Origin: Agapanthus africanus | Taxonomy: Eukaryota > Streptophyta > Magnoliopsida > Asparagales > Amaryllidaceae | NCBI GenBank assembly: GCA_030015575.1 | Contig: JASDDO010000026.1 | Coordinates: 28,598,079 to 28,662,078, forward strand | Direction of reading: 5' to 3' | Length of the DNA stretch: 64,000 nt | Shown: positions 53,479 to 64,000 of the stretch, one piece after another | Layout of the letters: each line of letters opens with the position of its first letter | Position numbering within the stretch: the first letter of the stretch is position 1 | Program-made: the position numbers and the translations under genes | Notes under the pieces: model-generated | Told to the model about the DNA's origin: nothing | Databases searched by the model: none | Seen by the model: the letters and a program-made list of their open reading frames with translations, nothing else

Positions 53479-54805
53479 TGGAAACTACAGCAGGAATTGC
53501 ACGGGATAGAGATCGAGGTAGTTATGCTAGATAATGCTTCAGAGTTAATGAACTTACAAGTTCAGTCTACTATTGTCAATCAGATCAAGGTAGCTCAAGC
53601 AAATGATGTCAAGCTATAAAAGATCCGAGAACAAGTAGAAAGTGGACTTCGAACAGACTTCATCATCCACGAAGACGGATCCTTGAGATATGGAAGTAGA
53701 TTGTGTATACCACAAGGTCCTGTTCGAGAATAGTTGTTGAAAGAAGTAGCTCTCCATACTCAGTACACCCCGGTGGTACCAAAATGTATAAGGATCTGCG
53801 ACAACACTACTTGTGGAATGGAATGAAGCATGAAGTAGCTCGAAGCATAGCCAATTGTTTGGTGTGTCAGTAAGTAAAGGCTGAACATCGCAGAACTGCT
53901 GATCTACTTCAATCATTACCTATCCCAGAATGGAAATGGCAGCACATTACCTTGGACTTTATGATTGCTCTTCCTTGCAGCACGAAAGATAACGACGCAG
54001 TATGGGTTATTATGGATCGACCCACCAAGTCGGTACATTTCACCCCATTTCGAGTTGGCCAATCTACCAAGACGTTAGCAAAGAAGTACATGGAGGAGAT
54101 GGTAAGATTACATGGAGTACCGGTTTGCAACTTCTCCAATCGTGACACCAGATTCCGATCGCAGTTTTGGCAGAGTTTGCAAGCTAGTTTGGGAACGAGT
54201 CTGAACTTCAACACGTCTTACTATCCATAAACGGATGGAAAATATGAGTGGACAATTCAGATTCTGAAGGACATGCTAAGAGCTTTTATGTTAGACTTCG
54301 GAGGTTCATGAGAAGACCACCTACACCTTGTGGAGTTTTCATACAACAACAGCTACCAGGCGATCATTGGAATGGAACCATTTGCATCTCTCTATGGAAG
54401 GAAGTGTCGTTCACCATTAAGTTGGGATGACATCGGAGATCGGGAACTCCTAGGACCAGAGATGATCGTGGCAACTGTGTATGTAGTTCGCACAATCAGG
54501 GAAAAAATGCGCATAGCTCAAGACCGACAGAAGCACTGGGCTGATGCAAAGCGTCGACACCTGGAGTTCTATCACGAGATCATGTTTTCTTAAAGATATC
54601 TCCAAATCGAGGAGTAATCCACTTTGGTAAGAAGGGTAAGCTCAGTCCGAGATAAATAGGACCGTTCGACATTCTCGAACGAGTCCGAGAAGTGGCATAT
54701 CGTTAAGCACTACCACCCTCATTGGAAGGAGTGCAAAGCATGTTATGCATATCCCAGCTTCGAAAATATGTGAGCGGCCCCATCCACATTCTTGATCACT
54801 ACGAG
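53479..54805 (+). pseudogene. Tekay integrase
   Basis: An N-terminal HHCC-like region is visible in changing frames (LWNGMKHEVA, NCLVCQ, VKAEHRRTADLLQSLPIPEW). The core has WQHITLDFMIALP (first Asp), NRDTRFRSQFWQSLQ (the second catalytic Asp of SDRD is Asn) and TDGKYEWTIQILKDMLRAF (catalytic Glu kept). The C-terminal part has VEFSYNNSYQAIIGMEPFAS, LYGRKCRSPLSWDDIG and LRKYV-like VHNSQLRKYV. Stops are at 53617, 53732, 53870, 54226 and 54309. It would insert the cDNA, but the changed Asp and stops rule this out. Confidence 0.88.
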
Positions 54806-54990
54806 ATCACTGTACAAACTGACCCGACTTTCGAGCAACAACCTGTTGAAATCCTGGACAGAAAAGTGAAGACACTGCGGAACAAGGAAGTAAACTAGGT
54901 CCGAGTGTTGTGGAGAAAAGATTCACCAGGAGAATCAACGTGAGAACGAGAAGACGACATGCATGTAAGATACCATTTCTTATTTGTAAA
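54806..54990 (+). pseudogene. Chromodomain-like C-terminus of Tekay integrase
   Basis: In one frame: FEQQPVEILDRKVKTLRNKE, then a stop, VRVLWRKDSPGEST, another stop, EREDDMHA. This is the chromodomain-like tail of Del/Tekay integrases (consensus EEQPVxILDRxxKxLRNKxxxxVxVLWRNHxxxEATWExE). It would steer insertion to heterochromatin. Confidence 0.78.
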
Positions 54991-55029
54991 CTAGTCCTTA
55001 TGTAATTGTAAATTTCGAGGATGAAATTT

Positions 55030-55046
55030 TTATAATATGGGTAGAA
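55030..55046 (+). other. Tekay polypurine tract
   Basis: ATATGGGTAGAA immediately precedes TGTAACGACT at 55047. It is the degenerate form of the GGGGGGTAGAA tract usual for this lineage. The TTTCGAGGATGAAATTTTT just upstream is also a lineage hallmark and recurs in both TR-GAGs. Confidence 0.75.
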
Positions 55047-57824
55047 TGTAACGACTCTGATTTTACTGTACGAAAATTTTTAAGTTAATGTACAGATTGG
55101 AGTTTGCAAACCTGAGTACAATTTAAAAATTATTTTTGTTTAAGAACAGAAAAAAAAACTTGTAGTTCCCTGGTAAATCCCTTGCACTGCTATGCCGTAA
55201 CCCTTGTGTTCGAATCCCATCAGACACATTTATTTTTTCAGATTTTATTTTTAAACTTTTTGGAAGCCCAAAAGTTTAAACGTTCAATGCACATAAAAAT
55301 GAAAAGTCTAGAAAAATAAACATGTGCAAAATGTTGTAAATACAGAGGAGGACACATGGCATGAATCCACCGGCCCCTACCCACCAAACGACCAGCGAGA
55401 TTGCTAAATTGGCCAGCGCCGATGGGTAACCTGGAGGCAATGAAGCCCGAGTTTTGCACACGAGTCCTTTGGCCTACCCCTATTACCCCTGCACTGTTTG
55501 ATTACTCCGAAATCAAATAGTGACCCCTCAATTCCCCAATTTATCATATTTTAATGCATTTTAATTCACTCTTTTAATCTCAAAATCCTAATTTCACACT
55601 ATAAATACTATCTCATGCCCTAGCCCCTCCTCATTCTGAAAATTCTAGCCAAAACTCTCAAATTTTCTCAAGTACAAGTGGAGTAGAAGAAGAGTTAGCC
55701 AACAATCAACTTCCGTTAAGGAATCGAGCCTATTCCGACGACCCCACGACGCCACGACCACCAAACTAGTTTATTCAACCTTTCCTTACCCGAAATCACT
55801 TGTAAGTCCCTCCCTCTCTCCTTCCTCTTTAAAAATCTCGTTTTCAAAACATGTCAGTAAGTGGAGTTGATCTAAATCGTAAAAAGTTCAACTTTTTTTA
55901 CATATTTTTTATCCATATTCTTACACCATGTTTGTAATCACATAACTAATGGTTAGAACAAACTTTCACTCAAAAATATCATGAAATATAACCTTAATTT
56001 AACTTTTACGTTAAAATACCATGAACTTCACATATATCTCTTTTAGTATTTTTTGTTAATCATACCTTTAGAAAATATCACGGGGTAATGACCTACCTCT
56101 CATAAACACACATAGTTCCGTAGCACGATTCTCTTTGAACTTATTTGTGGCGAATATAATATATTTCATTAAAAGACCATCTACTATAAAAACAGTTTTT
56201 TTGAATTTTATTTCAAAACCTTTTGCAAATATGCCTCTACAACCCTTTTTAAGTGACCTGTTATTGGATGGTGCGGATTATCGCACATTCTTGGGCTAGT
56301 AGAGCGAGATGTAGACCTCCTCACGGAGTATTCGGTCTCGAAAGGTTTTTAATATGATTTTTAAGAAAAACACAATTTTCTATTTAATAATAAAAATTAA
56401 TTTATAATAATTATATAAATATTATAAAATCCATATATTTTCAAAATAAAATAACATTATATTTTTCAATGGAAAGAATTACAAGTTTCATCAAAATACC
56501 ATCAAGATATCAATACAAGACAAGTTTACAGCAAAATATCATGAACTATTCAAGTTAAGGTAATTATCACTAAAATACCTAAAACCTTTAAAATTCATAT
56601 CCATGAAAACCCTAAATAAAATAAATAACTTCTTGAGGTTTATTTTGAAATTATATTAAAAATATTTTTCATAACCCTCGAGCTATATAAATCACTGTTA
56701 AGGACTTTAGTAAATATAGATTTAAGCGGGATCAATTCTCTTGAGTCTCAGGGAGCCGGAGAAAGTGAGTGCTTGCCTATTTAAGCTAGAAAAACTTAAT
56801 GATGTTATTAATGGTAATTGTCTTGGAAAAATATACAAATCCTGCCGACCATGTACAGCAGTTACCGATAACTCCCGAACCTAATTCAGGATCCAAATCG
56901 GTTATATGTGTCTGGCTCAAGTCTGAGTCTAAATCAAGCTTGAATTCAACTCAAACCAGAATCCAATTCAAACATGAATCCAAACTCTAACATGCATACT
57001 TGAACCTGAATATCAAACCTGAATACAAGACTTGACCTGACCGAACTATGGCTATAACTTGACATGAATACAAGCTTATATACTGAACCTGACTACTTAA
57101 ACAACTTATATCTTTGGTCTCGACAACTCTGATAATCATAATCTATACAACACATTACGGGGTTAAAGGGGTAAATTGGTACGGAATGTATTAAAAGTGA
57201 TACGAGATTATCACTAAAAGACACCTACATGAACTCTCGTGCCGTTGTCCCGTGGGTTTGACGGGGCCTTATACTACATGTTACTATAGTCCACAGGGAA
57301 AGATGGAATTCTCTCGTATACCCTAATACCTTCTGTATCAAGGTACAAACAACTACGTTAGAATAGCAATCTTATACTTATACACCTTAATAGTTCAATT
57401 CTTGATACTTGCTATATTCCTGTCTTTCTTTTGAGACTTACCGAACGTTAGTTCGCTGACGATATTCATGTCTTTTCTTTTTTTGGAATGTTCGTCAGGA
57501 GGACCGGACTCTCTCGAGATCGAGCCTAGCCAGGAGGACGTGGACCAGTTCACCGAGCAGCAGGACTTCTAGCTTTTCCTTGTACTTACTTTTCATTTCA
57601 TATGCCACTGTTTAGGCATTGCTTTATATCTTTGTACTTTCCTTTTCAAAGCTGTGTATTGTAAAGATGAATGTTAATAAAAGTTGCTATTCATATTATA
57701 TTTCTTATCATTTCTTTTGTATTTTATATATTGCTTATTTACGCTTAACGTATTTATTTCTGAGTAAATACGTCGCGTGCCTGCCACGTCTCCGTCTCCG
57801 TACATTGGGAAGTGGGGTGTGGCA
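55047..57824 (+). mobile_element. Tekay element 3' LTR (2778 bp)
   Basis: It starts TGTAACGACTC and ends GTGGGGTGTGGCA, followed by target duplication CCCTA. It contains the tRNA-like module (55163-55217; box A has one mismatch), TATA box near 55603, and hairpin block 56250-56340 with stem CTCC/GGAG and loop TCAC. Confidence 0.92.
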
Positions 57825-57829
57825 CCCTA
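57825..57829. repeat. Target site duplication of the Tekay element, right
   Basis: CCCTA, same as 47362-47366. Confidence 0.9.
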
Positions 57830-58880
57830 AGTCAGGGGGCATAACCGTACATACGGTATATATGGCTAGAGGTAAAAGAGAAATCCATATTTTAGTAAGT
57901 CACTGACCGAAAACTCAGTCGTTGACGAAGGCTCGGGAACAATAACAAAAGCTCTAAAAAATGCTGACCAGAATGGCAGCGCTTACTAGACAAAAAGAAG
58001 TCCCGAAAAAAGAAGCTGAACAGCGCCAAGAGTAAGAGACCGATACAGAGTTCTTGCGACGGGTGCTGGAAAGGAATGATAAGGAATCTGCAGAGTAAGC
58101 TGCTAACATCAAGAAGATGGCTCTTCTATTCCAGGACATACTGGGAATGATGATACAACTGCAACCCCTGGCCATGACTCGCTAATAGTTATCGAGGATG
58201 ACATAGGGGAAACATCAAACCCTCCTCCGGCCTTATCAGCGGCCAAGAAAGAAACCATCTCTAAGGCGGCTCTGGATGACTACATCGCTCAGCAATTAAG
58301 AGCTCACCAGGCCAGTGAAGCTGCTAGCCAACTCGTCAGAACCGGGGGACCATATCCTCCCTGGTATGACCGAATAAAGTACCGCCGGGATATACAATCC
58401 CCAAGTTCCACGTCTACAAAGGAACGGGCAATCCTCACCAGCATGTTGCATAATTCAAGGCACTGTGCGGCAATACTGGAGGCGACAACAAACTGTTGTT
58501 TCACCAATTTGTCAGAAGCTTGTCAGAAACAGCTTTTGAATGGTACTCGAAGCTCTCAAACGACTCCGTGAAAACCTTCACAGAAATGGAACTACTGTTC
58601 ATGCAACGGTTCGCCAGCGTGAGCGAACGCACTCCAATCACGGCATTAATCAATGCCAAGTAAAGCTGGGAGGAATTTGGGTCCAATACGCGATACGGTG
58701 GCGGAACCTGTGGTCTAAGTGTGAAAAGCGCATTGAATAGTCTCTGCCGAGGGCATGTTCATCGGGACTCTCGATCTTCAATCAACTGTGTCACAGTTCA
58801 TGATGTTCTCCAAGCCCACAACCTTTCAGGCTCTGATAGACAAGTTGGCTCAAATGGATCAGATGGACCATGGGCCTTCT
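57830..58880 (+). pseudogene. Tat C gag: coiled coil and capsid core
   Basis: The first part gives MAALTRQKEVPKKEAEQRQE, TEFLRRVLERNDKES and NIKKMALLFQDILGMMIQLQ, a charged helical stretch likely to coil. The capsid core follows in shifted frames: GPYPPWYDRIKY, GYTIPKFHVYKGTGNPHQHV, LFHQFVRSLSETAFEWYSKL, TEMELLFMQRFASVSE. These match the Tat/Ogre pattern (GNPxQHxAHF, QFVxSLxxxAFxWY). Frameshifts lie near 58375 and 58620-58680, with stops at 58070, 58098 and 58665. It is part of the element split by the Tekay insertion. Confidence 0.8.
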
Positions 58881-58984
58881 ATCTGAAATAAAGACCCTCG
58901 AAATTACAAGGGTAAAGGGAAAGCGGAATTCGTTGCCAATACGCAACAACAACCGAGTGGCCCAAAACCGGCTGCTCTCTAAAA

Positions 58985-59280
58985 CAACGTGCGTCCAAGC
59001 CCGTCCTTGAAAGAAAGGCTGGGACGTGCATACTCGTTCTCTCGTGACAAGACGAGGAGACTGTTTGAACTAGCAATGCGTAATAATCTCATCACATTGT
59101 CAGACCTGCGGCGTCCAGTGCAACCCGGCGACGTCAAAAATCTCAATTACTGTTCCTATCATTGAATAGTGAGCCATCCAATTGAGGATTACTATATCTT
59201 TAAAAATTGGGTTGAAGACCAGTACCAGCAGAGAAAGTTCGCGCTGTCTGATAACTGGAGGGTAAACTCGTCCTAGAAGC
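58985..59280 (+). pseudogene. Tat C zinc-knuckle-like module, copy 1
   Basis: LKERLGRAYSFSRDKTRRLF, ELAMRNNLITLSDLRRP, then CSYH-stop-IVSHPIEDY (59151-59195) and FKNWVEDQYQQRKFALSDNW. The C-x2-H-x5-H pattern is the nucleic-acid-binding end of Tat Gag. The stop replaces an Arg codon (CGA to TGA), as in copy 2. Compare 60030-60215 and 62300-62560. Confidence 0.75.
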
Positions 59281-59589
59281 ACGCTACCGAAAAAGTGGAC
59301 GCACAGGGTCATCATGCTCACTTGTGGAAGAAGCTCCATAAGGGCATCATGCTCACTCTTGAAAGAAGCTCCATGAGAAGTAGTCCTTTCAGCGAGAGCT
59401 AAAAAAATGCTGAAGGATCTACAAGCATGTTCAGCAATCAGGTGGAAAAGCCCACTTGAACCAGAAATTATTGAAGATATATTGAAACCACGTCCCGCAC
59501 CGAAAATTGTTGAAAAGGGGAAAAGCCCACAAATCAAGCCTTCAAAGTCTTCTAAGAAAATGAAGACGGCCAAGAAACCCGTGTAGCTT

Positions 59590-60215
59590 GCCGAGTATGA
59601 TGACAAGCGTATAGATCTACAAAAGTACATAGACACGCTAGAGGAGTATAACCAGAAGGTACGGATACCGGTCATGCTCGAAGAATTCCTCAAGTATATT
59701 CTTGAGGACGGAGACAGTGGCAAAAAAGAGAGAAAAGATTCATCAGAAGAAGAGGATGAGTATGTCGCAAGTTACCACATGGTCTCCCATTCGTCGATAT
59801 ATGGCAAAGAAGCTCCCTTAGCGTTAGAAAACGATGTAAAGGAACTAAGGGCAGAATCAGCATTAAAATTCCCGAAACTGCTAGAAAAAGACCCGATTGA
59901 GAGGCTACTAAACGATGACCAAGATCGCAAAATGGCCATATACGAAAAGGCTAAAAGTCAGCATCTGAATAAAGAAGCCATGGTAAGAACGAGTCGTAAA
60001 GTGCTCTGACCAAACCAAAGCACACCTGTAACAAATAAGAGCAGGATCAAAACTGAGAAGCGGTTCGCCAAAGCCCTATCACTGGGGATGAAGCTACCAC
60101 CTCTCACAAGGTACACTTCTAGATTCCCATGCTTTGATAGAGAAGAATAAAATTCAAAATATTGCCTCTATCATTGATGGGTCGTTCACCCCATCGAGGA
60201 GTGCAACACCTTCAA
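59590..60215 (+). pseudogene. Tat C acidic/helical segment and knuckle module, copy 2
   Basis: The frame 59674-60009 gives DSSEEEDEYVASYHMVSHSS, KELRAESALKFPKLLEKDPI and ERLLNDDQDRKMAIYEKAKS. A similar helical block recurs at 61960-62120 (EEQINKLIKEACQACRDNHG, DEMAICKKARMQRLSQQ). Then KRFAKALSLGMKLPPL leads to CLYH-stop-WVVHPIEECNTFKKW at 60163-60215. So both the helical block and the knuckle are repeated. The function is presumably structural and RNA-binding; this is an inference. Confidence 0.65.
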
Positions 60216-60219
60216 GAAG

Positions 60220-60750
60220 TGGTGACAAGGATATGTTGTCCATTGAAAACACTTCAAGAAGGAGAAGCGCGAAGCTCGCGCTCATTGAATTCAAAATGGC
60301 GAGAAGAACGAGCATGAAGAAACAACTGGAAATTGTCATATGGTTGGTACCTGTTCGGAAGAGGAAAAATCTTAAGTGCTCACTTTCGGGAGCGATTCTG
60401 AGGATGAAACGCCCTGCAACCCTCTCTTTAAACACTCAACCTCGGAAAAAGAAGAGGAAGAGAAGAAATGTGAAAATATTCAGCTGTGTAACCGTACGCT
60501 ACCTGAGAGGGACCTCGGAATTGCAAAAAAAGATTCTAACAAAAAATACAAAGGGAAAGGGAAAATGCCCAAAGAAATCGCTCTCGAAGAAGAAGCAGTC
60601 AAAAAGCTCGCCGCAAAGGAACTGCCTAAAAAAATGTTGGATTATAACGTCCTAGCACATCTGAAGAAAACACCCTCGCAGCTAAGCATATTGGATGCTC
60701 TCCTCCTGTCTAAAGAGGCATTAGATTCTCTGATCAAGGCGTTATAATAG
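60220..60750 (+). pseudogene. Tat C Lys/Glu-rich linker
   Basis: The frame 60376-60747 is low-complexity: FGSDSEDETPCNPLF, SEKEEEEKKCENIQLC, KKYKGKGKMPKEIALEEEAV. Then LAHLKKTPSQLSILDALLLS, the conserved stretch (xHLKxxPAxLSIxDALxxS) that precedes protease in Tat elements. Two stops in a row end it at 60746. No enzymatic domain. Confidence 0.6.
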
Positions 60751-61200
60751 CCCAATCGGTTCCAACCTTTCCTCGTAGAAGAGAAGATGAAAGCTGAACG
60801 GGAAGAGGTCCACAGGGATGATATTACATTCAGCAATGAAAATATAATCCTCGGTACGTGTGAACATAATCGACCATTATAATTCACTGGATACTTCCAT
60901 GACATCAAGATAGAGAAAATCCTTTTCGACATCGGATCCTCCGTTAACCTTCTGAATGTGAGAGTGTTGAAGGAAATTTTCATGAATGTTGAATACCTTA
61001 CCCGAGATAAAATTACCTTCTCCGGGATCGACTCACAGTCATCGCGGACGCTTAGCTCCGTAATACTGACGCTTTGTTTCGGGATGCTCGTCACTGACAT
61101 CAAATTTCATGTCATTGACGCCAAGACTTGCTATAACGCTTTGCTCGGCAGACCTTGCTTACACGAGTACAATATCGTCCCTTCTAGACAACATCAGTGA
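60751..61200 (+). pseudogene. Tat C aspartic protease
   Basis: DDITFSNENIILGTCEHNRP is the N-terminal edge. After a frameshift or stop near 60880, ILFDIGSSVNLLN has the catalytic Asp in D-I-G-S (usually DGGS or DTGS). ITFSGIDSQSSRTLSSVILT and FHVIDAKTCYNALLGRPCLH follow, ending IVPSRQHQ, the standard VPSTxHQ border in this lineage. Only small changes separate it from a working protease. It would process the Gag-Pol precursor. Confidence 0.85.
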
Positions 61201-61857
61201 ATGAAGTTTTTCAAGGATGGCTCAGAGTACACCGTCACGGGAGAGCTAAATCCATTCTTGGTGAATAAAGTGTGGAAGTATGAAGATGCAAAGTATTTTC
61301 TGCCGGACTTCGAGGATACTGAAAGGTGTCACAAGCCGGAGAGTAAACAAAAATCCATTGCCACTATCCCGATCTTTGGGAGTGATACCGAGGAAGATGA
61401 AGAAACAGTCTACTCGGGTAACCCTAAAAGGAATACAATTAGCCCCTACCATCTACCTCGATCCTGGTTTTTGGCAGCGACTCCGAGGAAGAAATAAATG
61501 CAGTGTTTTCCCTTCGTCCGTCAATACAGGCTCTCGTTGGAACAGATCAAATTCTATAAGTTACAATGGCTCTGCCTTGACGCTACAAGGAATTTGATGC
61601 GCTCGATACATACAACATATAAGAACTGCAAACTTTCTACATACCTCCTAAGCGAAGAGGTGAAAAGGCGACCCTCTTTTACAAATTTATGAAGACCAAA
61701 GTAGAGAAAGAAATTTGGCACGGTGCTGATTTTACGCTCGACAGGCTTCAACTCATCCATGTGCCAAGATATTACGTGGAGGGATTAAAAGAGCTATTAG
61801 GAAGCCAAGGCGCACCCCTCGAACAAACTGTTCGACAAGCCCAATTCTAACCGAAAG
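61201..61857 (+). pseudogene. Tat C protease-RT spacer, first part
   Basis: KFFKDGSEYTVTGELNPFLV is the usual short block after protease, followed by YEDAKYFLPDF and acidic FGSDTEEDEETVY. Frames shift at ~61495 and again near 61690 (PRYYVEGLKELLGSQGA). Ogre elements carry an intron in this neighbourhood. I see no convincing splice pair here. Confidence 0.6.
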
Positions 61858-62940
61858 ATGAAAACAACTTGGCTGGGATATGTTCGGTCCAAGAAACGGA
61901 AGCAAGTTTACAGTTGCCATGTCATAAACAGTTCAAGTGAAGAGGAAAACACTCATCCAAGCAGCCTTGACGTCGAATCGAAGCGAGATCCCGCTTTGAA
62001 AACGTTAAGTCTGTCGCTTGAAGAACAAATCAACAAGCTAATAAAAGAAGCTTGCCAAGCATGTCGGGACAACCACGGCGATGAAATGGCCATTTGTAAA
62101 AAGGCTAGGATGCAACGTCTCAGTCAGCAGTCTGCGGAGAAAGTAGATCATAATGCTCTTCATCCCCAGCCCGCTATGTGTTTTCGCGAAAGGGGAAAAC
62201 CCCGAAATAGAGGTAAAAGTAGGGTAAAGAATGCAAACAATGTTCGAAGAGAACAAAACTGGTCCAAGATGCCATTCGATCGAGAAAAGCTCGATTGGAG
62301 CCCGTCCTTTATAAAGAAGATGGGTCGGGAATACTCTTTCCCTCAAGACAAGACAAGAAAAATATTCAACCTTACCATGAAGTACCGAATGATGACTCTT
62401 CCGGAGTCTCGGCATCCCAAACAAATAAATGAGTTCCATCATCCGGATTATTACTCCTATCACCGAGCAATAGGTCACCTTGAAGACTGCTTCACCTTCA
62501 AGGACCGGGTAGAAGACCAGTATCAACAAGCCAGGTTTACGTTATCCGACAGTTTTAGGATAACCCCGCCGCAAAAGTATGAGCCAAAGAGGACCCATAC
62601 CATAAAGATAGGACCTGATCGACCGCGAGAATGGAAGCAAACTCGTATCTGCCATATGATAACACTGTCAAAAGAGGGAGGGAATGAGAGTATGAGTGAC
62701 CTCTTCAAGTGCTTCGCAAATGAAGACGAGGACAAAGTGATCTCAGAGTTTCCACCAGAATCAAAAGAGCTGGAAGATAGGATACACACCACGGCGAATA
62801 ACCTAAGAAAAATCGACTTAGGGATGGAAAATGATCCGAGGCAGACGTTCGTCAATGAGCTACTATCTAAAAAACAAGTAGCCATGTTAAAAGATGTACT
62901 CATGCAGTATAAAGAATGCTTTGCATGGAACTATTTTTAA
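61858..62940 (+). pseudogene. Tat C spacer with knuckle module copy 3 and RT lead-in
   Basis: This is the longest open frame in the window (360 codons). It holds SSSEEENTHPSSLDVESK, the helical block EEQINKLIKEACQA, a basic stretch FRERGKPRNRGKSRVK, then module copy 3: MGREYSFPQDKTRKIFNLTM, YYSYHRAIGHLEDC (first Cys replaced by Tyr, Arg codon CGA intact), FKDRVEDQYQQARFTLSDSF. The end is the RT lead-in: RKIDLGMENDPRQTFVNELL and MQYKECFAWNYF. A Gag-type module between protease and RT is not expected, so this block looks duplicated from the Gag end. Confidence 0.72.
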
Positions 62941-64000
62941 ATTCCAGGTCTAGATCCAAAAGTAATGATTCATAAACTGACTATATTGCAGGCATAAAGC
63001 CAATCAAACAGGCGCTATGAAGGATGCGACTGGAACTTGAGATGAGTATCAACGCTGAGGTCAAGAAACTAATCGAATCCGGTTTCATCCAAGAGGTTCA
63101 ATATCCAGACTGGATTACTAACATCATTCCAGTAATAAAGAAAAATGGGACGGTTCGCATCTGTGTGGACTTTCGGGACCTCAACAAAACTTACCCGAAG
63201 GACGATTTCCCAGTGGCCGTCACCGAGCTGATGATCGATAACATGTCCACTCACGAAATCTTCTCCTTCATGGATTGATCTTTAGGATACAACCAAAAAA
63301 AAATGCATCCTGAAGACCTGAAACATACCGCCTTCCGGATCCGTTTGGTATATTCTGCGATAAGGTGATGCCCTTCGGTTTGAAGAACGCCGGCGCTACT
63401 TACCAGAGGTCTATGATAAAGATATTCGATGACCTCATACACAAGATTGCCGAATGCTACAATGAAGACCTTTTGGTGAAGAGAAAATATCATGAGGAAC
63501 ATTGAGAACATCTAAAAATAGTGTTCCAACGTCTTCGGAAGTATTATCCAAAGATGGACCCTCTAAAATGCACGTTTGTAGTTTTCTCAGGCAAATTCCT
63601 AAGATTCATCATATGTCACCGAGATATCGAAATCGATCCCTCAATGATCAAGGCGATTATGGAGATGCCCATGCCAAGATTTCTTATACAACTGTAGTCT
63701 CTCCAAGGAAAACTCGTGTATATCTGACGGTTCATTGCCAACCTTTCTAGAAAATACCGTTCCTACAATCATCTGATGAAGAAGGGGACCCCATTCGTCT
63801 AGTAACAGAAGTGCCAAAACGCACTAGACGAAATCAAGCAATACCTGCAAAACCCTCCGGTATTGGCCGCTCCGGTTAAGGGAAAACCCCATATCCTATA
63901 TAGAACGTCCCTTGAGAATTCTTTAGGTGCATTGTGGGCACAAAAGAACAATCGTGGAAAGGAGAGAGCTCTGTACTATTTATGTCAAGTTCTCATGGGG
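62941..64000 (+). pseudogene. Tat C reverse transcriptase and start of RNase H, cut by window end
   Basis: PGLDPKVMIHKL is followed by SINAEVKKLIESGFIQEVQY, RICVDFRDLNKTYPKDDFPV, HEIFSFMD, a stop, SLGYNQ, VMPFGLKNAGATYQRSMIKI, then CYNEDLLVKRKYHEEH where YVDD is expected (63458-63469). Next are LRKYYPKMDPLKCTFVVFSG, IEIDPSMIKAIMEMP, MKKGTPFV, and RNase H-side LQNPPVLAAPVKGKPHILY. The catalytic YVDD is Y-N-E-D, so polymerase activity is lost. Stops at 63276, 63504 and ~63700-63804 and several frameshifts confirm decay. The Tat/Ogre assignment rests on FRDLN..PKDDFP and GLKNAGATYQR. Confidence 0.88.

Larger units (their letters stand above)
47367..57824 (+). mobile_element. Full-length Tekay/Del-like Ty3/Gypsy chromovirus element
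   Basis: This 10.46-kb element has both LTRs, a 5-bp target duplication, and the gag, protease, RT, RNase H, integrase, chromodomain-like order of chromoviruses. Two apparent introns occur, in gag and at gag/protease. Scattered stops, four or more frameshifts and active-site changes (protease Asp to Asn, second integrase Asp to Asn) make it inactive. It inserted in Tat C. It is the autonomous-type relative of TR-GAG A and B and of the solo LTRs, so it shows what the gag-only copies lost. Confidence 0.93.

Noticed and set aside
61201-62940. Ogre-type intron between protease and RT in Tat C
   Set aside because: Ogre elements have one, so I looked, but I could not find a GT...AG pair that joins the frames better than plain frameshifts do.
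47367-64000. Integrated plant pararetrovirus
   Set aside because: RT domains are accompanied by integrase, LTRs, PBS and 5-bp target duplications. No movement protein or capsid of a pararetrovirus is visible.

Overview
This is nuclear DNA from a flowering plant, probably a heterochromatic or gene-poor stretch. I infer this from nested LTR retrotransposons of three plant lineages: Ty1/Copia (Angela-like), Ty3/Gypsy chromovirus (Tekay/Del-like) and Ty3/Gypsy Tat/Ogre-like. Nearly every coding region has stops or frameshifts, many of them C-to-T type changes expected of old, methylated copies. The species cannot be told from the sequence.

Layout. 1-2838 (+): integrase, reverse transcriptase and RNase H of a Copia element plus the first part of its 3' LTR. 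2832-5397 (-): GC-rich Tat gag fragment with its 5' LTR. 5398-7411: AT-rich, no clear gene. 7417-24989 (-): Copia A, with 5-bp target duplications AAAAT. It carries a solo Tekay-type LTR (9332-12127) inside its 3' LTR and a gag-only Tekay derivative, TR-GAG A (13361-20623), inside its body. 24995-25243: a short host-like segment with a possible ribose-5-phosphate isomerase relic. 25244-43924 (+): Copia B. Its 5' LTR is split by Tat D (27254-33662, itself holding solo LTR 30026-32843), its leader by TR-GAG B (34746-41362), and its integrase by Tat C. 43925-64000 (+): Tat C, running off the window and split by a Tekay element with both LTRs (47367-57824, target duplication CCCTA).

The autonomous Tekay element and the two TR-GAG elements belong to one family. 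They share ~2.8-3.0 kb LTRs, the Gag, an unusual leader just after the LTR, and two apparent spliceosomal introns. Intron 1 (68-71 bp) lies inside gag in all three copies. Intron 2 (82 bp) lies at the gag/protease junction of the autonomous copy, and the gag-only copies keep just its 5' splice site. Removing the introns restores conserved Gag and Gag-Pro reading frames. This suggests that splicing decides between short Gag, full Gag and Gag-Pol, and it is the most interesting candidate system here.

Other structure that genes do not explain: tRNA-like box A/box B modules and a conserved two-hairpin block in every sufficiently complete Tekay-type LTR; a G-box hairpin array and dense perfect mini-palindromes in Tat LTRs; a thrice-repeated hairpin in the Copia leader; and a triplicated zinc-knuckle-like module in Tat C. 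All coordinates, boundaries and alignments were made by eye.
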